A stretch of 64,000 nt of DNA from Catonia carolina (lineage: Eukaryota; Arthropoda; Insecta; Hemiptera; Achilidae), in contig JAQMRL010000003.1 of assembly GCA_035578175.1 (NCBI GenBank), forward strand, positions 93,660,469-93,724,468, in the 5' to 3' direction. Made by a program: the position numbers and the translations under genes. Each line of letters opens with the position of its first letter. Within the stretch, counting starts at the first letter, position 1. The notes below the pieces were generated by a model that searched no databases, was not told where the DNA came from, and was given only the letters and a program-made list of their open reading frames with translations. Shown in pieces: positions 1-12,044 of this stretch.

Positions 1-1133
1 TATTTTAGACCTCTAGATACTTCTCGATTTTTACACCATTTCAGTGTGGTAAACAACTGCTTATTCGTTTTATGACCATTTAATTTTTTTAGCTACTAGG
101 GGGAGCAGCTGCCCTTTGCCCATCGCTGGGTACGCCTAAATCAAAAGAAAAGTTCGTGATGACTATAGTTCTTAATGATTCATTTTACTCACATAATTTA
201 ATCTATATACTTTTTGTACATAATTACGGCACTAATAAGATGAAAAGTATGACAAATGTTGAAAAAACTATGAAAATAAAAATATTAGTTATTCAATTAC
301 TGCGCCTTTCAACAAATGAAGAGATAATTGACTGACATTATTGTAATCTTGTTTCGTTTAAGAAAATCGTGCCAAACAGGACATTGTTTAATGTTCTCCT
401 AGAAAAATAGTACTATTTTTATGACTGGTTTCTGCGTATTGTGTGTAAGCTTTCATGACTTATTTATTTATACAATGTAAATAATATTTATGCGGATATG
501 CACCTTTCGTAATACAGTATTATGATTCATAAACCTTCCGGTGTTCCGTCGGTGATTTATTGTTTTCTTTGAAGCTGAAGAACCTTGTGATCAATAGATA
601 TATGCATTCCAACTGATCATTGATATAGATTTTGATCTAAGGCCAAATGGTGATCAATTGTTATTCTATCCTACTTAGAACAATAGTTCCACGCATTTAG
701 TGCAAGTCATGAAATAAGTCCGTTGTGAAGACCAGTTACCGCTCAATCAATTCAATAGAATTTTTCTATTTAATTCGAGTCCCATTTCTGTTTTATTTGT
801 AATTTTAAATGCAAAAGTCGTTACTTGGAGCAATACTGTTGTAAAAATGCATAGTTCAGTCGAAAAATCATTTCCCAATCTTTACGTGAAGCCAAAATAA
901 CCTTTTTTTTAATGGCCATCCTATTAAAACGAAACATCAGATTTTACTTTTTAAATATTTACATTACTAAAAAACCTGTGATCTTTAACATACTTAAAGC
1001 CCGATTTTTTTTCGTAAAGCCTGGATAAAGTAACAGACGTAAAATAAAAGACTCTATAAAAAACCGGCTAAGAACTGGGTACTTTTTATTTAGGGCCTAT
1101 GCATAAATTGCTGTATATCCGACAATATTTTTT
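1..1133. other. AT-rich DNA, no gene seen
   Basis: No convincing frame. AGGGGGAGCAGCTGCCCTTT near 98-118 looks like a transposon-end phrase but could not be assigned. Confidence 0.5.
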
Positions 1134-1360
1134 TTAGCTTTTTTGTTATTGGGAACTGTACATTATTGACAACTACCCAATTGGATCGCTGTATTTGTGA
1201 AGTGAATTAAGCATGAGTTTAAACAGGGACTCCCAGTAGAGTTTGTTCATGGATGGCTGTCAGCTGGTCACCATACAAAGTCGCTTGCCCAACCGGTGTT
1301 ATTTAACAAATAATAGCGACTTTCTACCAGCTGACTAAGTGGGCTGGCCCGGAGACCTAC
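1134..1360 (+). repeat. Dispersed repeat family D, copy 1 (internal foldback)
   Basis: GGGAACTGTACATTATTGAC to GGGCTGGCCCGGAGACCT. Contains the two-part inverted repeat GTCAGCTGGT ... AAAGTCGCT / AGCGACTTT ... ACCAGCTGAC at 1259-1333, both arms perfect. Confidence 0.75.
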
Positions 1361-2011
1361 ACTTTTTTAAATAAAATAATTTAAATCAAACGAATCAACG
1401 CAGGAAAGAATAGGCTTTAATTTGCTGTAGCGTTAAAAATTTTCCGTTCGTTCGTTTTTGAAATAGAGCTCTTTAAACACAAAGAACTTTTTTCTACACT
1501 ATAGTTTGCGGATCTGTTAGTACACTAGTTTTATTATTTTTTTAAATTCAATCAAGCTACCAGTTTTTCGTTTAGGGTCACTTTATAAAGTAAGTTAAGA
1601 CATTTTTGGTAGCTTATCCTGCAGCTTACAATATCAACACTACAGGCTTGTCTTCTATTTTCCATTTATCCAGTGTTCTGCTTTTGTTTTTTTTTGTGGT
1701 AGTCTTTGAACTCGGTAATCAATCAGTAGTCTGAACTTGGTTTAGTCAATTATGTTTTCTTGGTTTATTCTAATTTTGTAATTTATTCTAATTATGCAAA
1801 TGTGTAATAATAAGTAAGATTAACTACTAAGCTGTAGTCTACTTAGGTAAATTTAATATAGAAAATAAGAATAGGAATAGGAAAGACTAATCTTTAGAAG
1901 TAAGAGTAGCATTGCAGTAGTATCTGAAATAATTGTTATTGTTAGAAAATAAGAGTAGCCATTGAGTTTTATTTTCTTACGATAATGTAATCCTTACATG
2001 TAATGTAATCC

Positions 2012-2396
2012 AGACAGGTGGAGTGTCAAATTATTTGTACTCAATCTGTTCGTTGCAGGGCTAAAATAAATAGTTCTGTTTCTTTTCACATGGTCAGGTT
2101 CAATTAAATGACTGAACATTTAAGAAAAGAAGAGATAGAGGTGTAAAAGACACTAATCAGAATTATCTCCTCTTAAATTTAATGAATTTCATTATACAGC
2201 CAGACCCTGTAGTGAATGAAGTGAAGGTGTCATTTGCAGAGTGAAAGATATTTGCTTGTCAGAGGGCCCTGGATGCTGATAAGCGTACTTTTCCATTCAG
2301 TGAGGAAGGCAATGGTAAACCACCTCACTCCTCGTTTTATTTAGTAAAACCTCTACAGGTTCAAACCAGCCTTTCGGCTGATCACCTAAACAACAC
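2012..2396 (+). mobile_element. Dispersed repeat family A, copy 1
   Basis: Shares the ~390 bp family A body: GACAGGTGGAGTGTCAAATT near the 5' end, GAATTTCATTATACAGCCAG in the middle, ending CCTAAACAACA. AATGTAATCC flanks both sides (2002-2011, 2397-2406) as a target-site duplication. The first ~10 bases of the consensus are missing. Confidence 0.88.
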
Positions 2397-2589
2397 AATG
2401 TAATCCTTAGGTAGTTTAATTTTGAATAAAATTGTTCGTTAGTCTAAGACTAGTTCTGTTACAATAAAAAAAACCTTCTCAATTTCTCAATATCTTTTCT
2501 GACTTATATAAACCATTTATTCGGCACCTTAGATGTACAGTTTAGTGTTCTGAAAAATCGTTCTGACAACCGTTTGCGATACATACTTT

Positions 2590-2985
2590 AAAGGTAACCG
2601 CAGAATTTAAGAGAGAGATCCTCCACAAAATAATGGGTTCAAAGGTAGTAGACGGACAGTACAAATTACAAGGACGAGAAGACTGTACTACAAGAAAAAC
2701 GATCAGAAAACGAAACTAAAATTATGCGGATACATAAATAGAATGGATAACAAACGGTTGACAAAACACATCTTTAAGATACTAAACAATAGATATAGGG
2801 TGTCAGGAAAATGATTTATGAAATCAGAGAGAATATAAAGAGAACTGGAGTAAACCGAAAAAATATAATAAAATTTAGACAACTGATGTATGACTTTAAG
2901 GGCTTTCATGAAGAACAAAAGAAAAACACTGGTTAGACGTAAGAAAGGAGAAAATGTAAAAGTGGGCTGCAAAAAGAGCTCCCAA
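2590..2985 (+). pseudogene. LINE reverse-transcriptase C-terminal remnant
   Basis: With frameshifts and stops the plus strand encodes TIRKRN, KLCGYINRMDNKRLTKHIF and KTLVRRKKGEN, in the order seen in C-terminal tails of insect non-LTR reverse transcriptases. The 89-residue frame on the opposite strand is a shadow. Confidence 0.6.
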
Positions 2986-2989
2986 AAAT

Positions 2990-5503
2990 GTATTAAGTTA
3001 CGTGGTCTAAAATAGACCTATACTAAAAAACCGTATTGTACTTTACAAAATTGTATACTTTAGACAATTCGAATTGGCACAAGCAGCTTCGGTGTTTATC
3101 TACTCCACTCTTCCCTCCTCGCCATGCAACGACAGTACAGTCACAAAAGTATACAATCGCTACTGTAATGAGCGGCTCATGTACGGTCACTACGCTTTGT
3201 TTTCACTATTATTAATAATCTATCAGACATTAATGATGTGACTAATTTGTTTTCATATATGATATTCTGTTCATTATTAAAATTCAGACCAATTTGTTTA
3301 GTTAGTTGCGTGCGTCCGTAGAGTATAGTTCAGTGAGTTTTTTCAGTTTAGTTCTTGTAATTTATAATTTAAATTTTTCTGGGACGAATTAAATACATTT
3401 TAAAATGATATAATTATTTGTATGTTTGAACATTGAAATAAGGTTGTAGGTATTTGCGTAGATTAAAATTTGTAGACCTTGTTGAAAGAATAAGTTATGG
3501 ATATACTTTATGCGGAACTGTGTGTACACGTAGAGCAAGAGTTGTGCCAGTTCGAATATTGTCCACAGTTTAAAGACATTTACGTGAAAATGATTTAAAA
3601 TGAATAAACTAATTTTGGTGAACTGTTTTTAAAGGAAACTATAAATCTCATTTGTACATTGAAAGAAACTAATGTTTGTAGGCCCCTAATAGAAGGAATT
3701 AATATTTTATTTTTAGTTGGTTCTTATGTTGTTTCTTTAAACTTGCTTCAACTCGGTAATTCGCTATTTTGTTGGTTATAATTTTGGTAATTTTACCGTG
3801 ATAGGCTACTATTTTCAGATTCTAGCTGGGAATCGAGTCCTGGAACCTCCATTTAGCCGTCTAGTACGCTAACCACTACTTCAAGGTGTTTACTACTATA
3901 GCCAACTGCTTTATTTTTTTAATAAATTGTTTACTGTGCAACATTGAAATAAATTTATTACGATAATTTGCACCACCAACGTTAATTATAGTGCAATATT
4001 TATTGCCATTCTTATACTGAAGGATATATTATAAAACAATTTCATCTGACGTTATTTCCTTAAGCACATTGTTATAAATCACTACAAATAACTACAGTTG
4101 TCGGTCGCCTACTACAGTAACTGTAGTAACTTGTACGTACGACGCTTGCTAATTTGTTTTCCTCATGACTAATGTATTACTTGCTTCATATCAGATCTAA
4201 TAATTCCCACATTTTGTAGATTTTTTGCTTTTCCCTTTCGAATCTAGCAATAGGCTATTGTTAGTCACATCAACTACTTCACAATTTTTGATGGCAACAA
4301 AAAACAGAATATTTATGGATCAGGAACGATATGTTTTCCAGACTATAGACTGTCACAGAACCAAAGCCTTCAAAAAGTGTGGGCACTGTCATTATATTGA
4401 ATTTTGTAAATATTAAACAGAGTTTTTTCTACAGAGGCAAAATGTTCTAAAGTATTCATTAATGTCTTTGAAAGTTAATGTGATTAACATAAAAAAATCA
4501 ACCTAAAAAATTTTATTTTTTGATTTTTAAATTTCTTTTTATTGTATTTTTACAGCACATAATTTTATTCATTAGGACTGGAATTTAATATGTTAATGTA
4601 AAACTTATTATTGTAGGATAATACTCAATTTGAGTTCAATATTCATCTGCAAATCTGTTAAAACTTAAGATTTTCTATAAAAATAAAAATTAATTAAGGT
4701 TTGTGTTTATACATAACATTGGAATTTCCTTTGATGTAATAATTTTACTAGATTATATTTTATGACATAATCTTGTAAACTGTTTGTAATCAAGGTAATA
4801 ATGTACATTTACAGTATTCAGTAATTATACAGTTGTGACGTCTAAAGAATTAATATTTTCTTAGCAGTTTCCCCATTTTCTCGCATTCTTTTTTCAATAT
4901 TAAAATAATGAATTATGATGACAGCACTGTTGTATGTGACTTAGGCCCACTGGATAAAATCTTTCATTAAATTATGACATCATTTTTACTAAAATTTCAA
5001 AATTTGTTTACTAATATTTTACTATTACATAGAATTTTCCCTTTTTTATTCTATTTTCCTTATTCGTATTAAACCATCAAAAAATTCCATATGAAGCAAA
5101 ATTTTGATTAATTTTTTGTGCGAAAAACCTGATTAACCATTCATAAATAAATAAATAAAAATTTGTTGTTAATCATCAGATTCTTCAGCTACTCTGTGGA
5201 TGGCTTTGAATCCTCTAGGAGAGCTCTTAGTTTAGACACTATGATTTGAATAAAAAACAGCAATCCTGCAATTCATTTTAATGCACAGTTACCTTGAACA
5301 GAGTTTTATTTAAAGTACAATTATATTCTTTAAAAATAAGGAAATATGAAACAAATAGCATCTTTTTTTCTTTTGTACACAACAGAAATTAATAGCTACT
5401 AAGAAATTCTTCAGGCTTATATTCCAAAACATTGCGTTTTTCCTTTAAATATTCTTGCTTGTGTACTCTTTCAATGAAAACTGCACCCTTCCAGTATTTA
5501 CTT
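2990..5503. other. AT-rich DNA, no gene seen
   Basis: Only short frames with no family resemblance, including a 63-residue one at 4225. No repeat from this window recurs here. Confidence 0.5.
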
Positions 5504-5894
5504 CTTGTTGTTTAGGTCATCAGCCAAAAGGCTGGTTTGAAACTCTAGAGGCTAAGTAAAATGAGGAGTGAGGTGGTTTACGATTGCCTTCCTCACTGTG
5601 TAAAAAGGTGTGCTTATCAGCATTCTGAGCTCTCTGAAAGGCAACCACTTTCCACCCTGCAAACAACACCTTCACTTTATTCACCCCGGGGTCTGGCTGT
5701 ATAATGAAATTCATTACTCTCAGAGGAGATAACTCTGACCTGTGTCTTTTACACCTCTACCTTTTCTGTTCTTAAATGCTTCAGTCATATAATTGGCTGA
5801 TTATGTGATAAGAAACAGAACTGTTTTTTGTAGCCCTGGAACTAGCAGATCGAGTGTAAATAATTTAACATATCTCCTGCCTTTTATGGGCAAT
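5504..5894 (-). mobile_element. Dispersed repeat family A, copy 2
   Basis: Minus-oriented copy beginning TTGTTGTTTAGGTCATCAGC and ending TTTTATGGGC. Flanked by GTATTTACTT at 5494-5503 and 5895-5904. Confidence 0.88.
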
Positions 5895-6438
5895 GTATTT
5901 ACTTGTGGATTGGAAATTATATTCTAGATAATAAAAGTAGCAGACAAACTAAGAGTTGTACAAATGTCAACAGAAAGGCCCGTGTTAGGTATTTCATTAC
6001 AAGACAGAATGTGAAATTATAATGATAATCCAAGAAAAAACAAAGGTAATTTGTCATGGAATGTATTGTAGCTTTCAAGTGGAGACGTGGTAAGGCAGAA
6101 GAGTAACAGATTGACACAAAGGTACATCCAATGGGCTAATGAAGATCTCATGGAACCAACAGAGGTGTTTTAAGACCATACAAAAATAATTCTTTATAAT
6201 TCATCCAACAGCTTGAAATAAATTCTATTGTACAAATATTTGAAAATTTTACTAACCTTTTCAGCTGCTATGATCAACTTACTCCTGTTTCAGTGGCTCC
6301 ATCATCTTCAGAGTTCAGAAAATATAATTTAAATAAATGACTGAAGATCCTATATCTTCTTTAGGTTTTAAAGTTTTTTAAAATTTTCAAATGCTATTTT
6401 GTGTACTCTGTTGTTGAAGGATCCACCGAAACACATGT

Positions 6439-6830
6439 TGTTGTTTAGGTCAACAGTCAAAAGGCTGGTTTAAACCTCTAGAGGTTTTACTAAGTAAAAA
6501 CAAGCAGTGAGGTGGTTCCTATTGCCTTCCTCACTGAGTTGAAAGAGTATGCTTATCAGCATGCCAGGCCCTCTGAAAAGCATCTACTTTCCACTCTGCA
6601 AATGACACCTTCACTTCATTCACCACAGGGTTTGGCTGTGTATTGAAATTATTTACCCTCAGAGGAGATAACTCTGACTACTGTCTTTTACACCTCTACC
6701 TTTTCTGTTCTTAAATAGTTCAGTTATATAATTGGCTGACTATGTGATAAGAAACAGAACTATTTTTTGTAGTCCTGGAACCAACAGATCGAGTGCAATT
6801 AATTTAACACTCCACCTGCCTGTTATGGGC
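6439..6830 (-). mobile_element. Dispersed repeat family A, copy 3
   Basis: Minus-oriented full-length copy flanked by AAACACATGT at 6429-6438 and 6831-6840. It lies about 540 bp from copy 2 with a different duplication, so it is an independent insertion rather than a tandem duplicate. Confidence 0.88.
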
Positions 6831-6894
6831 AAACACATGTAAATAGATCATAAGGATCAAGGTAGCTAAAAAGTTTAGTGAAATTTTCAAATTT

Positions 6895-7055
6895 TTACAA
6901 TAGAATTATAAGACCATTATGGAGATGGGTGGATGAAGTTAGAGGGTGAGCTGGGAATGGAATTAGAATAGCTCACGACAGGGAATCACTGGGGAAATTG
7001 GAAGAGGCCTATATTTAACATTGGATGAAGAAAGCTAGAGAAGAAAAAAGAAAAA
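6895..7055 (+). pseudogene. LINE reverse-transcriptase C-terminal remnant
   Basis: Reads RPLWRWVDEVR, then IAHDRESLGKLEEAYI and WMKKAREEK, the 'GRP..RW.D.V ... L.EAY' tail of many non-LTR elements, ending in an A-rich stretch. Confidence 0.6.
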
Positions 7056-7059
7056 GTAC

Positions 7060-9549
7060 TCTTTCAAATCAACAATGTCAGTGAAATTTGGAACTGTATA
7101 CTTATCAGAACAGTTTACAAGCAATGACTAAATAAATAAAAATAGTTAATTCTAGACTACTCTTAGGATCCAATATAGATTAGTTTGTGTATTGCATATA
7201 ACACATTTATTACTTGCAAATAATTATCAAGAAATATTTCTTAAAAAACTATTGTCACAGATCAGAGATCTTGAACTTATTAGCAGCTTGCTACAAAAAC
7301 AGTAAATTAATATTTTCCCATTTTATGGTAAGTTCACTTTCACTTATATACTAAATAATTGCAATACTGTATTTAAAGCTATTATAATTAGCCAATCAAA
7401 TAATTTAACTTACAAGGAAAGAATAACAAAAATGTATCATATAGTTTGCTAACTCTTCAACAATGTATATTCCCACGAACATTTTCGACACAGTTATATG
7501 ATTTTAATTTTAGATAAAATATTTTATTATAATAAATTTTCTAAAATTCTCTTTTGATAAATTCTTAATACAAAATTCACTATTTTCTTACTGACGTCAA
7601 AGCTCTCTACAGTCTTGGAATTATGTTCAATTTACCTCATATTAGATATTTCTGCTAAAGCTGTTTTTACGACCTCTGTTGACCTTGCCAGCAAATTTGC
7701 AATTTTATAAATGCCAAAGGCAGACAACTAATGCTTTTTATAAATTTATAATAGGTTTTTTATAAAAAAAATAACATAAGTTTAAAAATGAATCTTCCTA
7801 GCATGTAAAATTATTCCTAGCATGTAAATACATAATATATTACTATTTGCTACAAATACATTTAAATATTTAAAACTGGAATTATTAAAAGTATACATTT
7901 AATTAAGTCTGATTTTTGAAAATTATGATTAACATATTCATATTCATTTTCTAAAATATTTAAATAAATTTGTAGTAAAAATGTTTGATGTAACAAACAA
8001 AACTTTCTACGAAAGTAATAATATAATTTATGATGTTTGTTGTGTAGGTATTTTTTAGCCGAGATCTTTTTTTGCATTTTGTCTTTTCTGCAATATACGC
8101 TTGTTGTGTCAAGCACCTATTTTCATTCTATAAAAAAATATATTTTTTGTTATAAACTAAAACTTGTTCACATTTTTAAAGTAAATTAAGCTTTTACAAT
8201 CAGAAAAATGATTTTTGTAATTACAAACTTCTTTTCATTATGAGTATGGAAATTGCACTTTACATTAAAATCTGTATAGTGTTGTACCTTTTTTATTACC
8301 CTGAAAATTACATTCATTGTAAGGAGAACAATGTAAAAATATGCAAGTCATATTATCAGTAACAAGCTATTGTAATATCTAGTCATTGGAATTTTTTTCA
8401 AATGGATTTACTACAGTATCTACATTTTAAAATCTGTTAAAATTGTTATTTTCAGAATAATTAGAGACTGCTCTGGAAATGGAAAATAATTTTTCTTTCT
8501 TTCCATATATTGTTGTGTGGCACATTTGAGGAAAATTAAAGAGAATAAAACACAGTATAATTTTTTATTCAAATTCTTTTTCTCTCACAATGTATTTTTC
8601 GTTTTCATGAAATCTTTTAGCATAAAGTTCTAAATTTTAAACGTACAAATTTAAATAATAATAATTGCTATGATAAAATTAACTTATTAGTTACAAGTTA
8701 TAATTTCTAAACATACGTAGGCCTATGTTAATGGACTTGCATAAAGTTTGGTAAAAACTTTGATGAAAAAAGTCCTGTAAGTGTTTTAGAAATAATTTTA
8801 CTATATTATACTAGTTTGCAAATTTAATGTTTTATGTTGGGTATGTGCCGTGATTATGTTAGATACGGAGGGAAAAAGGGGAGTGCATCTTGTGTTTGCG
8901 AACCGAGTAGATATGTGTGTATGTGTAGATGAAATGTACTTTTAAGTACATAATTAAGTACGTTTGGTTATGAGTAAATTTACTTAATATTTATACCAGC
9001 GTTTTATTGCTTTTGATCTCCGTCATCCTTGTAAATTTATTAATTGTAAGCGCATGTGTATGTATTGTGGTGTATAGAAAAAACCACCCCTTAGAGTGTT
9101 GCACAGAAAATTTATTTAAATTAAGTTGAAATTGGAGTTAAAGTGATAAGGGTTATAAGCATTTAAAGTAAGTTATAATGGCATGATTCCAGCACGTGTT
9201 GTTATGGGTATCAGTTATTATACTATATTAATTCACTGATCAAGGTTGAAGATAAAAAAACACAAAGTTTGTTATGGATTACATACTAACAGCTCATCAA
9301 AACTACTCGCTTCCTTATAATTACTGGTCAAATATTTATTTGTTACCTACATGATGTCTGTTGTAACCTGTACCAACATGGAATATTGTTTGCAAAAAAT
9401 GTTGAGAACTTAGGGTTTGTATTTGATGGTCTTATTTTAGTTTACCGTGGAGTACTATGATTTCTATAAAATAATTCTGATCCTGTTATGTCTTGAGATA
9501 AGTATAGCCTTACTTTTATCATCAGTAAGAGTGCCTTCTGACAATTTTT
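7060..9549. other. AT-rich DNA, no gene seen
   Basis: Long A/T runs and short frames only; the 84-residue minus frame at 7862-8116 has Lys/Tyr/Leu-biased composition expected of AT-rich noise. Confidence 0.5.
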
Positions 9550-10317
9550 ACTTTCTTTTGCCTATGAATATATAGAAAGTAAAGTATTGTTTTCATGTCG
9601 ATTTTTCAAAATCGAGTTTTCACCGGATCTACATGTTTTCAGATCCCCTGAACCCAAAAAAACATGTTTTTAGCGATTGGTCTGTGTGTGTGTGAACAGA
9701 ATATCTCAAGAATGGAACATTGTACAAACTTGAAACATAAGTTATATACCACTAGAGGACCCGACACAAACATTTTCATCAGGGTAGGCGCCAAGTCTGC
9801 TGAAATTTTTGGTGAGGCTTGTTTTCTCGTAAAAATTGTTTTTTTAAGTTTGCGAGTTTAATACACATTTTAGCGCAAAATGTACCTAGTAAAAGTTGTA
9901 GAGAATTTAAAATTCTACAACTTTTATTTCAAACATTTTTTTGTACAATGCTTAGTTTAGTGGTAATTAAAAATGTTCTGTTTTTTCTCATGAAATCGTG
10001 TAAAAAAATCGATTTTTTTTAAGATTTCAGCCTTAGTATACATTTTAAGACAAAAAAATATAATCAAATTTATAGGGAATTAAAAGATCTACCTACAACT
10101 TATATATATAGAAAATTTTTCTCTACAGAGCCTAGTTTAGCTTGAAAGAGTGGTTTTCCGTATTTTTAGGCTAAACTGAGGTTGACTTTCATTTTACGTC
10201 TTTCACTTATGATTAAAATAAGGTTATGTTTTGTGAGGTTAGTTTTTTGTTTATTTTTAATGTTTTATTACTAATGTTAGGTTATATTGTTCATTATTAG
10301 CATTGGCAAGAGAAAGT
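9550..10317 (+). mobile_element. Family F non-autonomous DNA transposon, copy 1
   Basis: Ends ACTTTCTTTTGCC (left) and GGCAAGAGAAAGT (right) form a 13-bp terminal inverted repeat with one mismatch. GATTTTTCAAAATCGAGTTT and ACATGTTTTCAGATCCCCTG match copy 2 in reverse. An internal hairpin AAAAGTTGTA/TACAACTTTT lies near 9891-9926. No transposase is visible; two short frames here are not supported as genes. Confidence 0.65.
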
Positions 10318-10336
10318 TATGTGAGTGTTTCACATC

Positions 10337-10512
10337 AGATTTTTTTATTGGTTTGCAATTTCTGCAAAAACTGTTTTGCAATTTCTGCTAATGCAGATGG
10401 TGGAGAATGATGATACCTATATGAAAAAATGCCAGACCTGACCGGGAATCGAACCCGGGACCCCGGCGTGGAAGCCAGTTACGCTAACCACTAAGCCAAC
10501 AGGCCGGCCAAC
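10337..10512 (-). mobile_element. tRNA-like SINE family C (tRNA-Gly-like head), copy 1
   Basis: The minus strand reads GGCCTGTTGGCTTAGTGGTT ... CTTCCAC ... GGGTTCGATTCCCGG, a well kept tRNA cloverleaf head with a TCC anticodon-like loop (tRNA-Gly-like). A shared body and T-run follow. The attached body and dispersal argue for a SINE, not a functional tRNA gene. Confidence 0.82.
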
Positions 10513-11189
10513 TCTAATGATTCAGAGTTCACTAATAATTTGACTTGACTTATTAAAAACAAATTCCAAACCCACATTTATTTAGAATTCCTTAGTTAAA
10601 TTCTGATTATGTTAATTATTTACATAGACTGAACTAATAGTTAAAAAATGATAGTTTTTTCATTAGGCTAGATTTTCATTCAAGAAGCAAAAAAAGCTCT
10701 AATGACAGTTCAAGAGAAATTAATGGGCTTTAATTTTGGTCTCTTTGTATTTTTTCAATTATTCATTTACAATAACAAATAACAAAATAATAAGGTTGCA
10801 TGAAAATGTCTGAAAGGAAAAACTGCTGGAAGATCTGAAAAACCTTTTAGAAATTCCTATTATAATAGGTACTACGTTTTGAAGTCCATTTGAAAAAGTG
10901 TTTTGTTTCAAATTTTTCTGTTGTCAATTTGTAATTTTTAGCTGGTGTAATATTTTGTATAGATATATTTTTCTGCAGTTTATCTATCATACATCATGGA
11001 GGAGCTCCTGTGTCCCTCTCTGAATCCATGTTGGAATGCGGGCTGCAAAAACTGCTTCGAGACATATCTATTTACTTCATAAAGTCTAAAATAGCTCTAA
11101 ACGATGTATTTTAAAGAAAACATTTCATTTGGTTTAGGGGTGTTATGCTTCTAATTTTCATGAATTATACACACAAGATTTAGAATTGC

Positions 11190-11385
11190 CGACTGCATTG
11201 GCGTAGTTGGTAACGTGCTTGTCTCTCATCATGTGGTCGTGGGTTCGAATCCCACTCAGGCACAGCATATTTTCATATGTTACAAAAAAAATAATTTCAT
11301 CTTCACACAGTTACACTCCAATGTCGTCGTTAATGACCGTTGCAGTTGATGCGGCGTTAAATAAATAAATAAATAAATAAAATAA
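11190..11385 (+). mobile_element. tRNA-like SINE family B, copy 1
   Basis: Head with A-box-like GGCGTAGTTGGTAACGTG and B box GGGTTCGAATCCC, then a shared body (TCGTTAATGACCGTTGCAGT) and a (TAAA)n tail. The CLIP protease start codon lies about 105 bases downstream. Confidence 0.85.
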
Positions 11386-11491
11386 AATTCAGAATTATTT
11401 ATATATTATAAATTTAAATTCACATTTTATTTTAAGTAATTGCAGTGAGTAAATTGTAAAATACCTGTTTTCTTTTTTGTTCTAGCACAAG

Positions 11492-11591
11492 ATGCAACAG
11501 ATAACAATTTTGTCCTTTATTCTTATCAACACATTATGTATAGCACAGGGACAATTTTTCTTCGAGAGAGAAACTAGAAGAAGAAGGCAAG
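11492..11591 (+). CDS. CLIP protease exon 1 (start codon, signal peptide)
   Basis: Encodes residues 1-33, starting [20 protein letters not shown], a hydrophobic secretion signal, then a basic RRRR stretch that could be a furin-type site. It ends AAG|gtaaat in phase 1. A TCTAG acceptor-like site ends six bases before the ATG. Confidence 0.88.
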
Positions 11592-11992
11592 GTAAATTCA
11601 TTTAAAATTATGAATTTTTCTTAATTTTAATGGTTATTAAAATGCTTTTGTTAATTATTTTATAATAAGTGAAATAAATGAATAAAAACTTATTTTTATA
11701 ACGTTGTAATTTTGTGTTTAAAACAAATCTCCAGATTAAATGATAGAAAATTATTGTTAGCAGCTTACCATGCATGGTCTATTACAGTTCATGTACAGTA
11801 CTAGCATGCCCTGTCCCGGCTTCGCACACGAAACATGTGTAATTGATTTAAAAAAAATATGTAACTGAAATTGTGTTGCTGCTAATTGACTGTATACTCC
11901 AATGTACGAACTCATACACATGCAATGATGTTTTGATAATTTCCCCCGTGTATGTCTCTTATCATCAAATCCCTTCATCTACTTCAACCACA

Positions 11993-12044
<52 letters not shown>

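Noticed and set aside
5520..5714. Minus-strand 64-residue frame, and the related 62409-62657 plus frame
   Set aside because: Both read across family A copies. The frame is not kept in all copies, so a conserved peptide is not supported.
9664..10022. Two overlapping short frames
   Set aside because: They lie inside a non-coding DNA transposon (family F) and show no motif.
10435..10512. Functional tRNA-Gly gene on the minus strand
   Set aside because: The cloverleaf-like head is good, but the same head with the same attached body recurs at several places in this window, so it is a SINE.
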